DNA of 64,000 nt from Candidatus Cloacimonadota bacterium (GTDB lineage Bacteria > Cloacimonadota > Cloacimonadia > Cloacimonadales > PWNZ01): assembly GCA_003564155.1 (NCBI GenBank), contig PWOA01000042.1, forward strand, positions 1 through 64,000, in the 5' to 3' direction. Within the stretch, counting starts at the first letter, position 1; the number at the start of each line of letters is the position of its first letter. The translations under genes were made by a program, and so were the position numbers. This document shows positions 30,429 to 40,682 of this stretch, in pieces. A model generated the notes under the pieces. The model saw only the letters and a program-made list of their open reading frames with translations. It was not told the DNA's origin and ran no database searches.

Positions 30429-31033
30429 TATTATAGATACTATTCCGGTTTTGCATATCTAACTTGTATATACTGTTTTCAATAGTGTATACAGGTGGGT
30501 ACTATATATTGCCGAACCATAATGTTGACTGTTTTTTAGTCTGGCTCATTCAGAGGACTTTATTAATACTATTTAAGTAAAGGATGTCCCTAATGTCCAT
30601 TAACCGTGAGTTATTTATTAATTGAAACTTAATAGTTGCACACATTCTTATTATACAGGTAAATAATAATTATACTAAGCTTATAAAATTATTTTGGCGG
30701 CAACATCTTTGTTTTGATCTATTTGGTACTAATTCATACCTCAAAGAGGATTTTACTGTAGCTTGTATCTAAAGTGAAATTGCTTATAGAGTATATTTTT
30801 AAGTTTTAAATGTAGTTTTTTGGAGCCACGTTTAAAACGATTAAAATCCATATAAATATTGTAATCATGCAATAACCTATAGAGTGGTAGGTTGAATATG
30901 TGTATTGGCGTTAATGTGATAAAACTAATGGTTGACAGAATAAGCGATTAAAGTTACATTATAATAAATTATGTTATCCTAATTCTGCAACAGGATACTT
31001 AAGATAAACTCAAATTATTTGGAGGTACTTATA

Positions 31034-32077
31034 ATGGACAACAAGCAAAAAGACAGTGCATTAAAATCAGCTTTAGGTCAACTAGAGAAGAAATACGGAA
31101 TGGGGACTATAATGAGATTGGGGGACAAACCCAAGCAACAAGTAGAAGTCATTCCCACAGGTGCTATAAATTTAGATGCAGCATTAGGTATTGGAGGAAT
31201 CCCCAAAGGGAGAGTTACTGAAATCTATGGAGCAGAAGCTTCAGGCAAGACAACCCTTACGCTTCATATTGCAGCTGAAGCTCAAAAATTAGGTGGGATT
31301 ATTGCTTTTATTGATGCTGAACATGCTCTCGATCCTGTATATGCAAGAAAAATCGGAGTAAATACTGATGAAATGCTATTGTCACAGCCTGATGGAGGGG
31401 AGCAAGCGTTGGAAATTGTAGAGACTTTAGTTCGTAGTAATGCCATTGACTTGATTATCTTAGATTCTGTTGCAGCGTTAGTAACACGTCAGGAGATAGA
31501 GGGAGAAATGGGTGATAGTCATGTTGGTTTACAAGCAAGATTAATGTCTCAAGCACTACGTAAATTGACGGCTATTGTCAGTAAATCAAATACATCAGTG
31601 ATATTTATCAACCAGACTAGAATGAAAATAGGTACAGCACCTTATATGAATCCGGAAACAACAACCGGTGGTGTTGCTTTAAAATTTTATTCATCAGTTA
31701 GGTTGGAAGTCAGGAGTGCCGGGAGTATAAAGGATGCTACAAGTGGCACAGTAAATTTTTTGGGTAATATTACAAAAGTCAAGATCGTTAAGAACAAGTT
31801 TGCACCACCTTTCAAAACAGTAGAATTCCCGCTTATATACGGTAAAGGTATAGCCAATGATGAAATAATAATAAATTTGGCAGTGAAAAACGATATTATC
31901 CAGAAAAGTGGTTCTTGGTTCTCATATGGAAAAACAAAGATAGGTCAGGGGATTGAAAAAGTTAAGATCTATTTAACAGAACATCCTGATATAGAGCAAG
32001 AGATTGAAGAATCAGTAAAGAAACTTCTTTTCCCTCAAGATAACAATGGTCAAGCACCGAAAGATAGCCAAGAATAG
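31034..32077 (+). CDS. recA: recombinase RecA
   Basis: [49 protein letters not shown]..-equivalent [22 protein letters not shown] track start 31019 is TTG; ATG 31034 follows TTGGAGGTACTTATA. Confidence 0.96.
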   Translation: MDNKQKDSALKSALGQLEKKYGMGTIMRLGDKPKQQVEVIPTGAINLDAALGIGGIPKGRVTEIYGAEASGKTTLTLHIAAEAQKLGGIIAFIDAEHALDPVYARKIGVNTDEMLLSQPDGGEQALEIVETLVRSNAIDLIILDSVAALVTRQEIEGEMGDSHVGLQARLMSQALRKLTAIVSKSNTSVIFINQTRMKIGTAPYMNPETTTGGVALKFYSSVRLEVRSAGSIKDATSGTVNFLGNITKVKIVKNKFAPPFKTVEFPLIYGKGIANDEIIINLAVKNDIIQKSGSWFSYGKTKIGQGIEKVKIYLTEHPDIEQEIEESVKKLLFPQDNNGQAPKDSQE

Positions 32078-32855
32078 AATTTCAGATTATACATCCCTGC
32101 AAGACTCACTTGTCAGGAGGTATAATAATTCCATAAATAACCATAACGAATATCGCAGTAGTTATATATTTTTTCGCCTCAAAGATGACAATGTTTCCGA
32201 AGCGTTAAAAATTTCTGATTATTCTTTAGAGGAAGATGAATTTTTGCGCAGCTTCAATCTGGCAAATAATGATACTGAAGAATGGGTATTGCTTGGGTTA
32301 TTACCTGCAAAACAGGCTTTAGAGTTTGGTGGGAACAATGAAAATTTTGATTTAAGTGGACAAGATTCACAACGTTTGACAGAAAAGATATTTAACTATA
32401 CAGAAGAAAGGTTACTATCATATCTTGCCTATCGGGAAAGATCAATCTTCGAGAGTCAAAACTTTTTATATCAACTTCCCGTAAACATATATTTGGCTAA
32501 ACAGCTAATAGAAAGGAGTATTGCGAGAAATTATATTAATGATCGCCGTTTTGCTGAATTATTGACACAATCATCACTTTCTCGCAATAAAAGTTTTAAT
32601 GAAGCAAAAACAAGTTTAATTAAGAAGAGAATTCCCCCCCAAACTATACATGAAGTACTCGATCTTTATTACTCTCCTGAGAATTGTGGACAAGTACTGG
32701 ATTATCATATAGATAAAGCGACTAAGAAATATCCGAATAAAGATTCCAAGAAAGATTACTCAAGGTGTATTAACTACCTCATTCGTAAAGGTTTTAGCTA
32801 TCATGAATTTATTGCCGGAGTAAATAGTTATTATGAAACAACAATTTATAATTGA
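32046..32855 (+). CDS. recX: RecX family regulatory protein
   Basis: Overlaps the recA 3' end; [19 protein letters not shown]...[52 protein letters not shown] matches RecX helical repeat pattern. Confidence 0.75.
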   Translation: MVKHRKIAKNRISDYTSLQDSLVRRYNNSINNHNEYRSSYIFFRLKDDNVSEALKISDYSLEEDEFLRSFNLANNDTEEWVLLGLLPAKQALEFGGNNENFDLSGQDSQRLTEKIFNYTEERLLSYLAYRERSIFESQNFLYQLPVNIYLAKQLIERSIARNYINDRRFAELLTQSSLSRNKSFNEAKTSLIKKRIPPQTIHEVLDLYYSPENCGQVLDYHIDKATKKYPNKDSKKDYSRCINYLIRKGFSYHEFIAGVNSYYETTIYN

Positions 32856-32949
32856 ACTATTAAGCCGGTTATATTTTCAATAATTCTCGCTATAGGTATT
32901 AAGTAGCGATTAGTTTTGATCATCATTTATTAACTAATAGTAAGGATTT

Positions 32950-35529
32950 TTAAATTGTTTTTAAGGAGAATTTTTGGTCTGAATAATCTAGTTCTATTTG
33001 AGAATCATCTTTAATAGTACCCTCTAACATAGAGATTGCTAAATTATTTTCAATTTCTTTTTGAATGACTCTTTTTAACGGCCGTGCTCCAAACTGAGGC
33101 TCATATCCTTCTTCAGCAATTCGATCAAGGGCGTTATCAGCAATATGCAGAGATATTCTTTTTTCAGCCAATCTATTTTGAAGTTCTCTGATTTGAATTT
33201 TTACTATGTTTTTAATCTGTTCTTTATTCAGGCGATGGAATATGATTATTTCATCCAAGCGGTTCAAAAATTCTGGTTTGAAATATTGCTGCAAAACGTT
33301 CATTAACTTATCACTTATATTTTCTGAAGGTTCTTCCCCGGCATCAAAGATCATTTGCGAACCTACATTAGATGTCATGATAACAACGGTATTCTTAAAA
33401 TTTACAGTTCTTCCTTTGCCGTCAGTTAGTCTTCCGTCATCTAATATTTGTAACAAGATATTGAAGACATCGGGATGAGCTTTTTCGATTTCATCAAATA
33501 AGAGGATGCTATAAGGTTTTCTTCGGACTGCTTCCGTCAAATAACCACCTTCTTCGTAACCAACGTAACCAGGAGGAGCACCGATAAGTCTGGCAACAGA
33601 ATGTTTTTCCATAAATTCGGACATGTCAAGCCGAATCATAGATTTTTCCGTGTCAAACAAGAAAGCTGCTAATGTTTTAGCTAATTCAGTTTTACCTACA
33701 CCAGTCGGTCCTAAGAACATAAATGTTCCGATTGGTTTTTCACTGTCGGCTAACCCACTGCGAGATCTTCTGATAGCATTTGAAACTGCGTCGATTGCTT
33801 CTTTTTGACCAACAACTCTATTCGCCAGAAAACTTTCCATGTTTATCAACTTTTCCAACTCACTTTGGAGGAGTTTAGAGACAGGAATATGTGTCCATTT
33901 TGCTACTATCTCAGCTATCATTTCTTCATCCACTTGTTCTTTGAGCAATTGATCTTCTTTAGGTATATTTTTCATTTGCCGTTTAAATTCATCCAAAGCT
34001 TTCTGTTTTTGCGGCAATGCCCCATACTTTAATTCTGCAACTTTACCTAAGTTGCCGTCACGTTCGGCTTTTTGAATTTCACTTTTGATATTTTCAATTT
34101 CTTCTGAGGTAGTACTTATCATTTTAAGAGCATTTTTTTCTCTTTCCCAATTTAAGGTTAATCTTCTTTCTTTTTCTTGCAGGTCAGCCATTTCTTTTTT
34201 TAGTTTATTCAATCTTTCTTTCGAGGCCGGATCTTTTTCTTTTTGGATAGAGAGTTTCTCAATTTCTAATTGTCTAATTTTTCTTTTTATTTCATCAATC
34301 TCTGTTGGGATAGAATCAATTTCCATTTTTAAGTATGAACATGATTCATCAACTAAGTCTATAGCTTTATCAGGTAAAAAACGATCCGAGATGTAACGAT
34401 CCGATAGCACAGCAGCGGCTACTAAAGCACTATCAGTAATTTGAACTCCGTGGTGAACTTCATATTTTTCTTTTATACCTCTAAGAATTGATATGGTATC
34501 TTCTACAGAAGGTTCTGAAATGAGAATTGGCTGAAATCTTCTTTCTAGGGCTGCATCTTTTTCTATATACTTACGATATTCATTCATAGTAGTTGCCCCA
34601 ATGCAATGAAGTGTTCCTCTTGCTAATGCAGGTTTTAGCATATTAGAAGCATCAACGGATCCTTCTGCAGCTCCAGCACCCACAACCGTATGGATTTCAT
34701 CGATAAACAGTAAGATTTTCCCATCAGCTGCTTCGATTTCTTTGAGTACGGCTTTTAATCTTTCTTCAAATTCGCCCCGGAATTTTGCACCTGCTATCAA
34801 AGCTGCCATGTCCAACTCTAATAGATCCTTATCTTTAAGATTATCGGGTATATCCCTATCAATAATTCTCTTAGCCAAACCTTCCGCAATCGCGGTTTTA
34901 CCGACTCCGGGATCACCTATTAATAGTGGATTATTTTTACGTCTTCGTGACAAAATTTGTATTGTACGACGAATTTCATCATCACGTCCTATAACGGGAT
35001 CTAATTTCCCTTGGGAAGCCATAAGAGTTAGGTTTCGAGCATATTTCTGCAGCGCTTGATATTTTACTTCCGGATTTTGGTCTGTAACTCTTTGATTTCC
35101 TCTTATTTCTTTCAAGGCTTTGATAATTTTATGTCGATCTATTTTATAATCCGAAACAATTTTATTTGTCTTTGTTCCTTTTTCGATTATAGCTAAGAGT
35201 AAATGTTCTAAGCTGATAAATTCATCTTGAAATAGTTGCATTTCTTTTTCAGCTTGAATTAATACCTTATTTAATTCACCGGATAAATAGACTTGCGAAA
35301 TATTACTAACCTTAGGCAGAAGTTGAATCTCTTTGTTTATGTCATAAATTAATTGATTAGTATCAATATCAATTTTTTTGAGAAGAGGGACAACTAATCC
35401 TTCTTCTTGTTGTAATAAAGCTGCAAAAAAGTGTATAGATAAGATTTCTTGATTACCTTGTTCCTGAGCTATATTTTTGGCAGTTTCCAAAGTTTCTTGA
35501 GACTTGACAGTAAAGCGATTAACATTCAT
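32950..35529 (-). CDS. clpB: ATP-dependent chaperone ClpB
   Basis: Two AAA+ modules: NNPLLIGDPGVGKTAIAEGLA and GTFMFLGPTGVGKTELAKTLA; middle coiled coil; C-terminal FGARPLKRVIQKEIEN. Likely start MNVNRFTVKS (35529) after GGAGGTTATAT; track start is 35547. Confidence 0.96.
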   Translation of the reverse strand: MNVNRFTVKSQETLETAKNIAQEQGNQEILSIHFFAALLQQEEGLVVPLLKKIDIDTNQLIYDINKEIQLLPKVSNISQVYLSGELNKVLIQAEKEMQLFQDEFISLEHLLLAIIEKGTKTNKIVSDYKIDRHKIIKALKEIRGNQRVTDQNPEVKYQALQKYARNLTLMASQGKLDPVIGRDDEIRRTIQILSRRRKNNPLLIGDPGVGKTAIAEGLAKRIIDRDIPDNLKDKDLLELDMAALIAGAKFRGEFEERLKAVLKEIEAADGKILLFIDEIHTVVGAGAAEGSVDASNMLKPALARGTLHCIGATTMNEYRKYIEKDAALERRFQPILISEPSVEDTISILRGIKEKYEVHHGVQITDSALVAAAVLSDRYISDRFLPDKAIDLVDESCSYLKMEIDSIPTEIDEIKRKIRQLEIEKLSIQKEKDPASKERLNKLKKEMADLQEKERRLTLNWEREKNALKMISTTSEEIENIKSEIQKAERDGNLGKVAELKYGALPQKQKALDEFKRQMKNIPKEDQLLKEQVDEEMIAEIVAKWTHIPVSKLLQSELEKLINMESFLANRVVGQKEAIDAVSNAIRRSRSGLADSEKPIGTFMFLGPTGVGKTELAKTLAAFLFDTEKSMIRLDMSEFMEKHSVARLIGAPPGYVGYEEGGYLTEAVRRKPYSILLFDEIEKAHPDVFNILLQILDDGRLTDGKGRTVNFKNTVVIMTSNVGSQMIFDAGEEPSENISDKLMNVLQQYFKPEFLNRLDEIIIFHRLNKEQIKNIVKIQIRELQNRLAEKRISLHIADNALDRIAEEGYEPQFGARPLKRVIQKEIENNLAISMLEGTIKDDSQIELDYSDQKFSLKTI

Positions 35530-35806
35530 ATATAACCTCCATAACAAAACTATGCTACTAATAATATATACTCTCTTATCGGGAAGGCAAATTCAGTATA
35601 GATATGAAAAAAGTCAACCCGATAATTAAGGCGATTATTATTTGGCTAATTATATGAAGGAAAGAATGATATATTTCAGATCGGCAAAGAGAGATCTGAA
35701 AATGAAGTAGTTATGGGTTAAATATTGTTGACTAAATTTGTGCAGAAATTAGTTGAATTTAGTAATAGTAGATACATTATATAGATAATATCACAGGAGA
35801 TGAAGA

Positions 35807-36619
35807 ATGCCGAAAAAAAGAACGACAAGTATTCCAGGATATATCATTCTAATTATCTTAGTATTAAGTGTTTTAATCATCTATCTAAATATTCGTATTA
35901 ATAGACTGAACGATGAGCTTAATAGTATTATTGTCATTGATTGGCAAGGAGATAATATCTCAATTAATCGAGGGAATGCATCAAGATTACCTCTAATAAC
36001 AGTTACTGCAGAATTTGTTAATCAAGGTTTTTCTTCAAAATCACCCTTTAATGATGGGAAGAGTTTTTCAGAACTTGTAAATGACTATGTAAAATATGGA
36101 AGAAGTGATATGTACGGAAATCCAAGGAGAACCGGAGAAATCAGAAGAATTCACGAAGGTGTTGATTTATATGTCCCCGAGGATACTCCAGTCTATCCAT
36201 TATTTTCGATAGGTATAGTTACCGAGGTGAGCGATGATCCGGATTTTATGTTTAAAACCATCGGCTATAGAGGTGACACAAGAATTGATTCCGTAGGAGT
36301 TGAATACGGGAAGATAGTTAGGATATTATATCCTGAAGGCGTGGAGAGTGTTTATGCTCATTTAAATGAAGTATTAGTTGAAGAGGGTCAAATTGTAGGT
36401 CCTGATACTAAGGTAGGACTCACCGGTTATACAGGTAATATAAGAAATAGTGGTAAACCTTCTCATTTGCATGTTGAATTGAGAGACAGAAATAATTATA
36501 GTTTTGATCCGGAACATAGACTTTATTCAAATAATTATGCCATGGATTTATTTTTAGAACGACTTTTTATATCTTTAAATGATCGGGAAAACAATGATGT
36601 AAAACTATTAGAAAGGTAA
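35807..36619 (+). CDS. M23-family peptidase, membrane-anchored
   Basis: N-terminal TM; IRRIHEGVDLYVPEDTPVYP...GNIRNSGKPSHLHVELRDRN (LytM-type metal ligands). Confidence 0.85.
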   Translation: MPKKRTTSIPGYIILIILVLSVLIIYLNIRINRLNDELNSIIVIDWQGDNISINRGNASRLPLITVTAEFVNQGFSSKSPFNDGKSFSELVNDYVKYGRSDMYGNPRRTGEIRRIHEGVDLYVPEDTPVYPLFSIGIVTEVSDDPDFMFKTIGYRGDTRIDSVGVEYGKIVRILYPEGVESVYAHLNEVLVEEGQIVGPDTKVGLTGYTGNIRNSGKPSHLHVELRDRNNYSFDPEHRLYSNNYAMDLFLERLFISLNDRENNDVKLLER

Positions 36620-36624
36620 TACTG

Positions 36625-37521
36625 ATGGAAGAAATTAAGTTAAACATAAGGAATAGTCATTGTCAAGGACTTTATTCCCTAAGAAGTTTTATTATTTCTA
36701 TAATGGACAATGAAAGAAGGTTAAGCAAAATACAATCATTGATTATGATTCTGATGATTCTGTTTTCCCTTGTGTTCTTAGGTTGTGCACAAGAGAGGTT
36801 AATTTTAACCGAACAGGAAAAAATGTTCAAGAACTTAGGAGTAAAAACTTCTATAAAATGGAATGAGGATGTTGTTAATCAAATACGTCACTATGATGAA
36901 TATGGTAGATTGATCGAAGAAAAATGGCAAAATCCTAAAGGTTTTGTTGTTACTAGGAGAGAATTAATTTACGACGAAGTTACCGGAAGACGATCGAAAA
37001 CCTTATGGTATAGAGCGGATCGGGCACTTAAAAGTAAGCAGAAATTTAATTATGATGAACGGGACAGACTAATCGAAGAAAGATGGTTAACACCTTCTGA
37101 TGTTATAAGAACTGTAACTCTGTATGAATATATGAATGACAAGATTGCATCTGAACGCAAGAAGAATAACAGAGGACATTTATTATATAACAGAGAATAC
37201 GACTATAATGACAATTATAAGGAACTCGTAGAAATAAATGCTAAGGGTGATATTTCAAATCGCCAATTATATAAATATGACGATGAAGGTCAAAGGGTAA
37301 AAGAATATTGGTTTAATATTGAAGGAAAAATTATAACAACTAAGGAATACATTTATAAGGATGGATCATTAGTTGAAGAGGTTCATTATGAGGAAGACGA
37401 TCAATTTAAGTATCGTCTTATAAAAAAATATAAAGATAATGGACTTCTGGATTCCGAGAGTTGGCATGATCAAGATGGCATGATATATTTTGAAAACCAA
37501 TATACATATGAATATTATTAA
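36625..37521 (+). CDS. putative lipoprotein with tandem YD-like repeats
   Basis: Lipobox-like LVFLGC; repeated YDEYGRLIEEKWQ / YDERDRLIEERW / YDDEGQRVKEYWF / YKDNGLLDSESWHDQDG units. Real start may be internal. Confidence 0.6.
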   Translation: MEEIKLNIRNSHCQGLYSLRSFIISIMDNERRLSKIQSLIMILMILFSLVFLGCAQERLILTEQEKMFKNLGVKTSIKWNEDVVNQIRHYDEYGRLIEEKWQNPKGFVVTRRELIYDEVTGRRSKTLWYRADRALKSKQKFNYDERDRLIEERWLTPSDVIRTVTLYEYMNDKIASERKKNNRGHLLYNREYDYNDNYKELVEINAKGDISNRQLYKYDDEGQRVKEYWFNIEGKIITTKEYIYKDGSLVEEVHYEEDDQFKYRLIKKYKDNGLLDSESWHDQDGMIYFENQYTYEYY

Positions 37522-37552
37522 TGGAATATAATAACTTATTGAGGTGGACTGA

Positions 37553-37756
37553 GTGAAAAAAGCAATCGTTAAATTAGAAGATTCTCAAGTAGGTGAAATT
37601 ACAATTGTGATTCCCAAGATTAGAGATTACCATAAAAGTTTTTCCAGTGTAGTAATCAGTTATGACAATGGTAATACTCGTAATATAGAAGGCGATGATC
37701 TCAATGAAATAATCGAGTTATTAGACAAAGCAATCGAGAGATATTATTCAGATTGA
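37553..37756 (+). CDS. small conserved-looking hypothetical protein (67 aa)
   Basis: GTG start preceded by ttgaggtggactga; compact ORF in the same orientation. Confidence 0.5.
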   Translation: MKKAIVKLEDSQVGEITIVIPKIRDYHKSFSSVVISYDNGNTRNIEGDDLNEIIELLDKAIERYYSD

Positions 37757-37787
37757 TATTATGTTTTAAGTATTAGTTTCTTAATAA

Positions 37788-38777
37788 TTATCTCCACTGA
37801 ATAGCTTTAACCGGGCACTTTTGAAGACATATTCCGCAACCTACACATAACTCAGTATTCACTTTATGCAGTTGTTTAAGCTCACCAGTTATGGCATTAA
37901 CTGGACATTTTTTAGCACAGATAGTACAACCGACACATTTCTCTTCCAAAATATATGCCTTTTTCCTTTTACCGTCTAACTTGTCAAAAATAGCTTTTGT
38001 AGGGCATATTGATGCACATAATCCGCAGGAGATACATTTATTATAATCAATTTCCGCTAAGTCATTATTCATTGTTATAGCATCCACCGGACATTTTTTC
38101 ACACATAGTCCGCAATTAATGCAGGCGGTATTACTACCGCAACGCCGTTTGGCTTCAGGTCCTTTATCATGAGAGGAGCACAAAATATGAACTTGTTTAG
38201 AAATAGGTAAAACCTTAATAAGGTTTCGGGGACATGCTTTTTCACAAGCTCCACAACCGGTACATTTTTCGGGTATGATTATCCTCATACCATTTTTATC
38301 GATATCAAAAGCTCCAAATTTACAAGAAGTAACACAATCATTTTGAAAGACACAACCAAAGTTACAGTAATTTGGACCATTAGATAACAACACAGCTGCT
38401 TTACAGGTTGCAATTCCATTATAATCATATCTCAACAAAGTGTTTTCATATCCACCACTCTGGCATAATATGACAGCGATCTTCTTTTCTTTAGCAGTAG
38501 CTTCAATTCCCATAATATCGGCTATACGTTTTACAGTATCAGCACCACCCGGTGCACATAGATTAATAGCAAGTCCTTTATTGACAATGCCTTCAGCATA
38601 ACCAAAACATCCTGGGAATCCACAAGCACCACAGTTCACACCCGGCAAACTATCTGCAATTTTTTCTATTTTTGGATCGACCTCTACGTGAAATTTTTTT
38701 GAGGCTATAGCTAAGATTAAACCATAAACTAAGCCTAAACTACCAACGATTATGCCCGGTAAAACTATCTGAGTCAT
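37788..38777 (-). CDS. rnfB: electron transport complex subunit RnfB, with expanded ferredoxin clusters
   Basis: LPGVNCGACGFPGCFGYAEGI; successive CxxCxxCxxxCP motifs; last gene of the rnfCDGEAB cluster. Confidence 0.93.
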   Translation of the reverse strand: MTQIVLPGIIVGSLGLVYGLILAIASKKFHVEVDPKIEKIADSLPGVNCGACGFPGCFGYAEGIVNKGLAINLCAPGGADTVKRIADIMGIEATAKEKKIAVILCQSGGYENTLLRYDYNGIATCKAAVLLSNGPNYCNFGCVFQNDCVTSCKFGAFDIDKNGMRIIIPEKCTGCGACEKACPRNLIKVLPISKQVHILCSSHDKGPEAKRRCGSNTACINCGLCVKKCPVDAITMNNDLAEIDYNKCISCGLCASICPTKAIFDKLDGKRKKAYILEEKCVGCTICAKKCPVNAITGELKQLHKVNTELCVGCGICLQKCPVKAIQWR

Positions 38778-38849
38778 TTATTGTCTCCTTAAATATTAAT
38801 CTTTAGCTGTTAACTATTCTTTGGCTATCATCGATATAGTCTTATATAA

Positions 38850-39428
38850 TTAAATATTAAACCCAGCAAATCCGAGGAATGCTAAAGCCATACATCCAGC
38901 GAGAATGAATGATATAGGTAGATCTTTCATACTTTCGGGAACCGGTGATTTGTCTAATCTTTCTCTTAAACCTGCCATTATTATCAAGACTACAGTAAAC
39001 CCTATTCCTGCAAATATGCCATGAAGAATAGATTCAATAAATGTTAGTGATTCATTAATATTAATTATTGAGACACCTAAAACGGCGCAATTTGTCGTAA
39101 TTAATGGCAAAAACACGCCTAAAGATTTATATAGTGATGGTGCCATTTTTTGGATGACCATCTCCACGAATTGCACTAAAGTAGCAATTGTCAGAATAAA
39201 GGCTATCGTCTGCAAATATACTAAATCAAAAGGAATGAGCAAGTAGTTATGTATCATCCATGTAATAGTAGATGCCATTGACATAACAAATATAACTGCC
39301 ATTCCCATTCCTAAGGCTTGATCTAGTTTTTTTGATACTCCAATATAAGGACAGAGTCCTAAGAACCTAGTTAAAACGAAATTGTTAATAAATATTGCTG
39401 AAATAGCTAGCGTAAATATATTACCCAC
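38850..39428 (-). CDS. rnfA: electron transport complex subunit RnfA
   Basis: INNFVLTRFLGLCPYIGVSKKLDQALGMGMAVIFVMSMAS; FLPLITTNCAVLGVSIIN. Confidence 0.95.
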   Translation of the reverse strand: MGNIFTLAISAIFINNFVLTRFLGLCPYIGVSKKLDQALGMGMAVIFVMSMASTITWMIHNYLLIPFDLVYLQTIAFILTIATLVQFVEMVIQKMAPSLYKSLGVFLPLITTNCAVLGVSIININESLTFIESILHGIFAGIGFTVVLIIMAGLRERLDKSPVPESMKDLPISFILAGCMALAFLGFAGFNI

Positions 39429-39494
39429 TATAATTCCTCCATGTTATTTACAAGGACTTTTCAGGTTAGTAATGATATAAAATTCCAAACTTCA

Positions 39495-40091
39495 TTAGTC
39501 GGTTTCCGGCTTTTTGAAAAGATTAATTAACCCCATAAGTAAACCTAAGGTTAAGAATGCTCCCGGTGCAAGTATAGCCACCAAAATCGGCTGATAATTA
39601 TTTGGGAAGATTTGAATACCCATCAATTGACCGGCACCTAATAATTCTCTAAAAAAAGCGACGGCAACGAGAGCAATTGTAAAACCAATACCCATACCAA
39701 TGCCGTCAAATATTGATTTGAGAACGCTATTACGGCTAGCAAATGCTTCTGCTCTACCTAAGATTACGCAATTAACAACGATTAAAGGAATAAATATTCC
39801 CAAATTCCTATGTAGATCCGGTAAGTAGGCGTTCATTGTCATATCGACGATAGTAACGAAAGAGGCGATTACTACTATGTAACATGGTATTCTAATTTTT
39901 GGAGGGATAAAATTTTTAAGTAAAGAAATTAGAATATTTGAACATAATAAAACAAATGTTGCTGCTCCACCCATTCCAATTGCATTCTCTATAGAATTGG
40001 AAACTGCAAGGGCCGGACATAGCCCAAGTGCCATAATGAATACCGGATTTTCTTTGATAAATCCTTTGGTTAATTCTTTTATCAAACTCAT
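39495..40091 (-). CDS. rnfE: electron transport complex subunit RnfE
   Basis: FIKENPVFIMALGLCPALAVSNSIENAIGMG; IPLIVVNCVILGRAEAFASRN. Confidence 0.95.
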   Translation of the reverse strand: MSLIKELTKGFIKENPVFIMALGLCPALAVSNSIENAIGMGGAATFVLLCSNILISLLKNFIPPKIRIPCYIVVIASFVTIVDMTMNAYLPDLHRNLGIFIPLIVVNCVILGRAEAFASRNSVLKSIFDGIGMGIGFTIALVAVAFFRELLGAGQLMGIQIFPNNYQPILVAILAPGAFLTLGLLMGLINLFKKPETD

Positions 40092-40666
40092 ACCGTCTCC
40101 TTATCTTTAGAATAATCATGTTTAGTATTATCAGACAAATCCTTTGTTTGTTCAATGATAATATCCGACGCTTTTTTAACTGAGTTCGTTAATGCTCGTG
40201 CAGTAATAGTAGCACCGGTAATATTATCAATATCACCGCTATCAACATCAATATACAGTTCATCAACTTCCTTGCCTGAAAATTGGTTTGTGAATTCGGG
40301 ACGAGTGCAATTTGCGCCTAAGCCCGGAGTTTCTGTTTGAATAAGAACCGATATGGAAAATATCTTATAATCAGCAGTTAATCCTACCATCGTTTGAATA
40401 TCTCCACTATAACCTGCTCCAACAGCCATGAAAGTATAACCAACTAACTGACCTTCCTCGTCATATCCTCTATAATATGGCAGATTGTCTTCTACATATT
40501 CAAATGTTTTGGCTTGAGGCAATACTGTTCTGCGAGCTTCAATTTCCATCTGCCGTTGATTTTCTTCAATAATTGGTTTGGTAAAATTGTTAACAAATGC
40601 TAAAACACCGCTGGCAATAGCAGCAATCATAAATAAAATGACTCCAAGTTTTATATAATATGTCAT
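40088..40666 (-). CDS. rnfG: electron transport complex subunit RnfG
   Basis: QTETPGLGANC, DNITGATITARALTNSVKKA (FMN attachment motif). Likely start MTYYIKLG at 40666; track start 40699. Confidence 0.92.
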   Translation of the reverse strand: MTYYIKLGVILFMIAAIASGVLAFVNNFTKPIIEENQRQMEIEARRTVLPQAKTFEYVEDNLPYYRGYDEEGQLVGYTFMAVGAGYSGDIQTMVGLTADYKIFSISVLIQTETPGLGANCTRPEFTNQFSGKEVDELYIDVDSGDIDNITGATITARALTNSVKKASDIIIEQTKDLSDNTKHDYSKDKETV

Positions 40667-40682
40667 ATAAACCTCATAATAA

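Noticed and set aside
33206-35059. Several plus-strand ORFs (33206, 33623, 33805, 34085, 34742) opposite clpB
   Set aside because: All antisense to the intact ClpB reading frame with low-complexity Ser/Ile/Phe composition; shadow ORFs.
36625-37521. Rhs/YD-repeat toxin possibility for the YD-like protein
   Set aside because: Only ~298 aa, no Rhs core, no toxin C-terminus or immunity gene, not next to T6SS/Tc genes.
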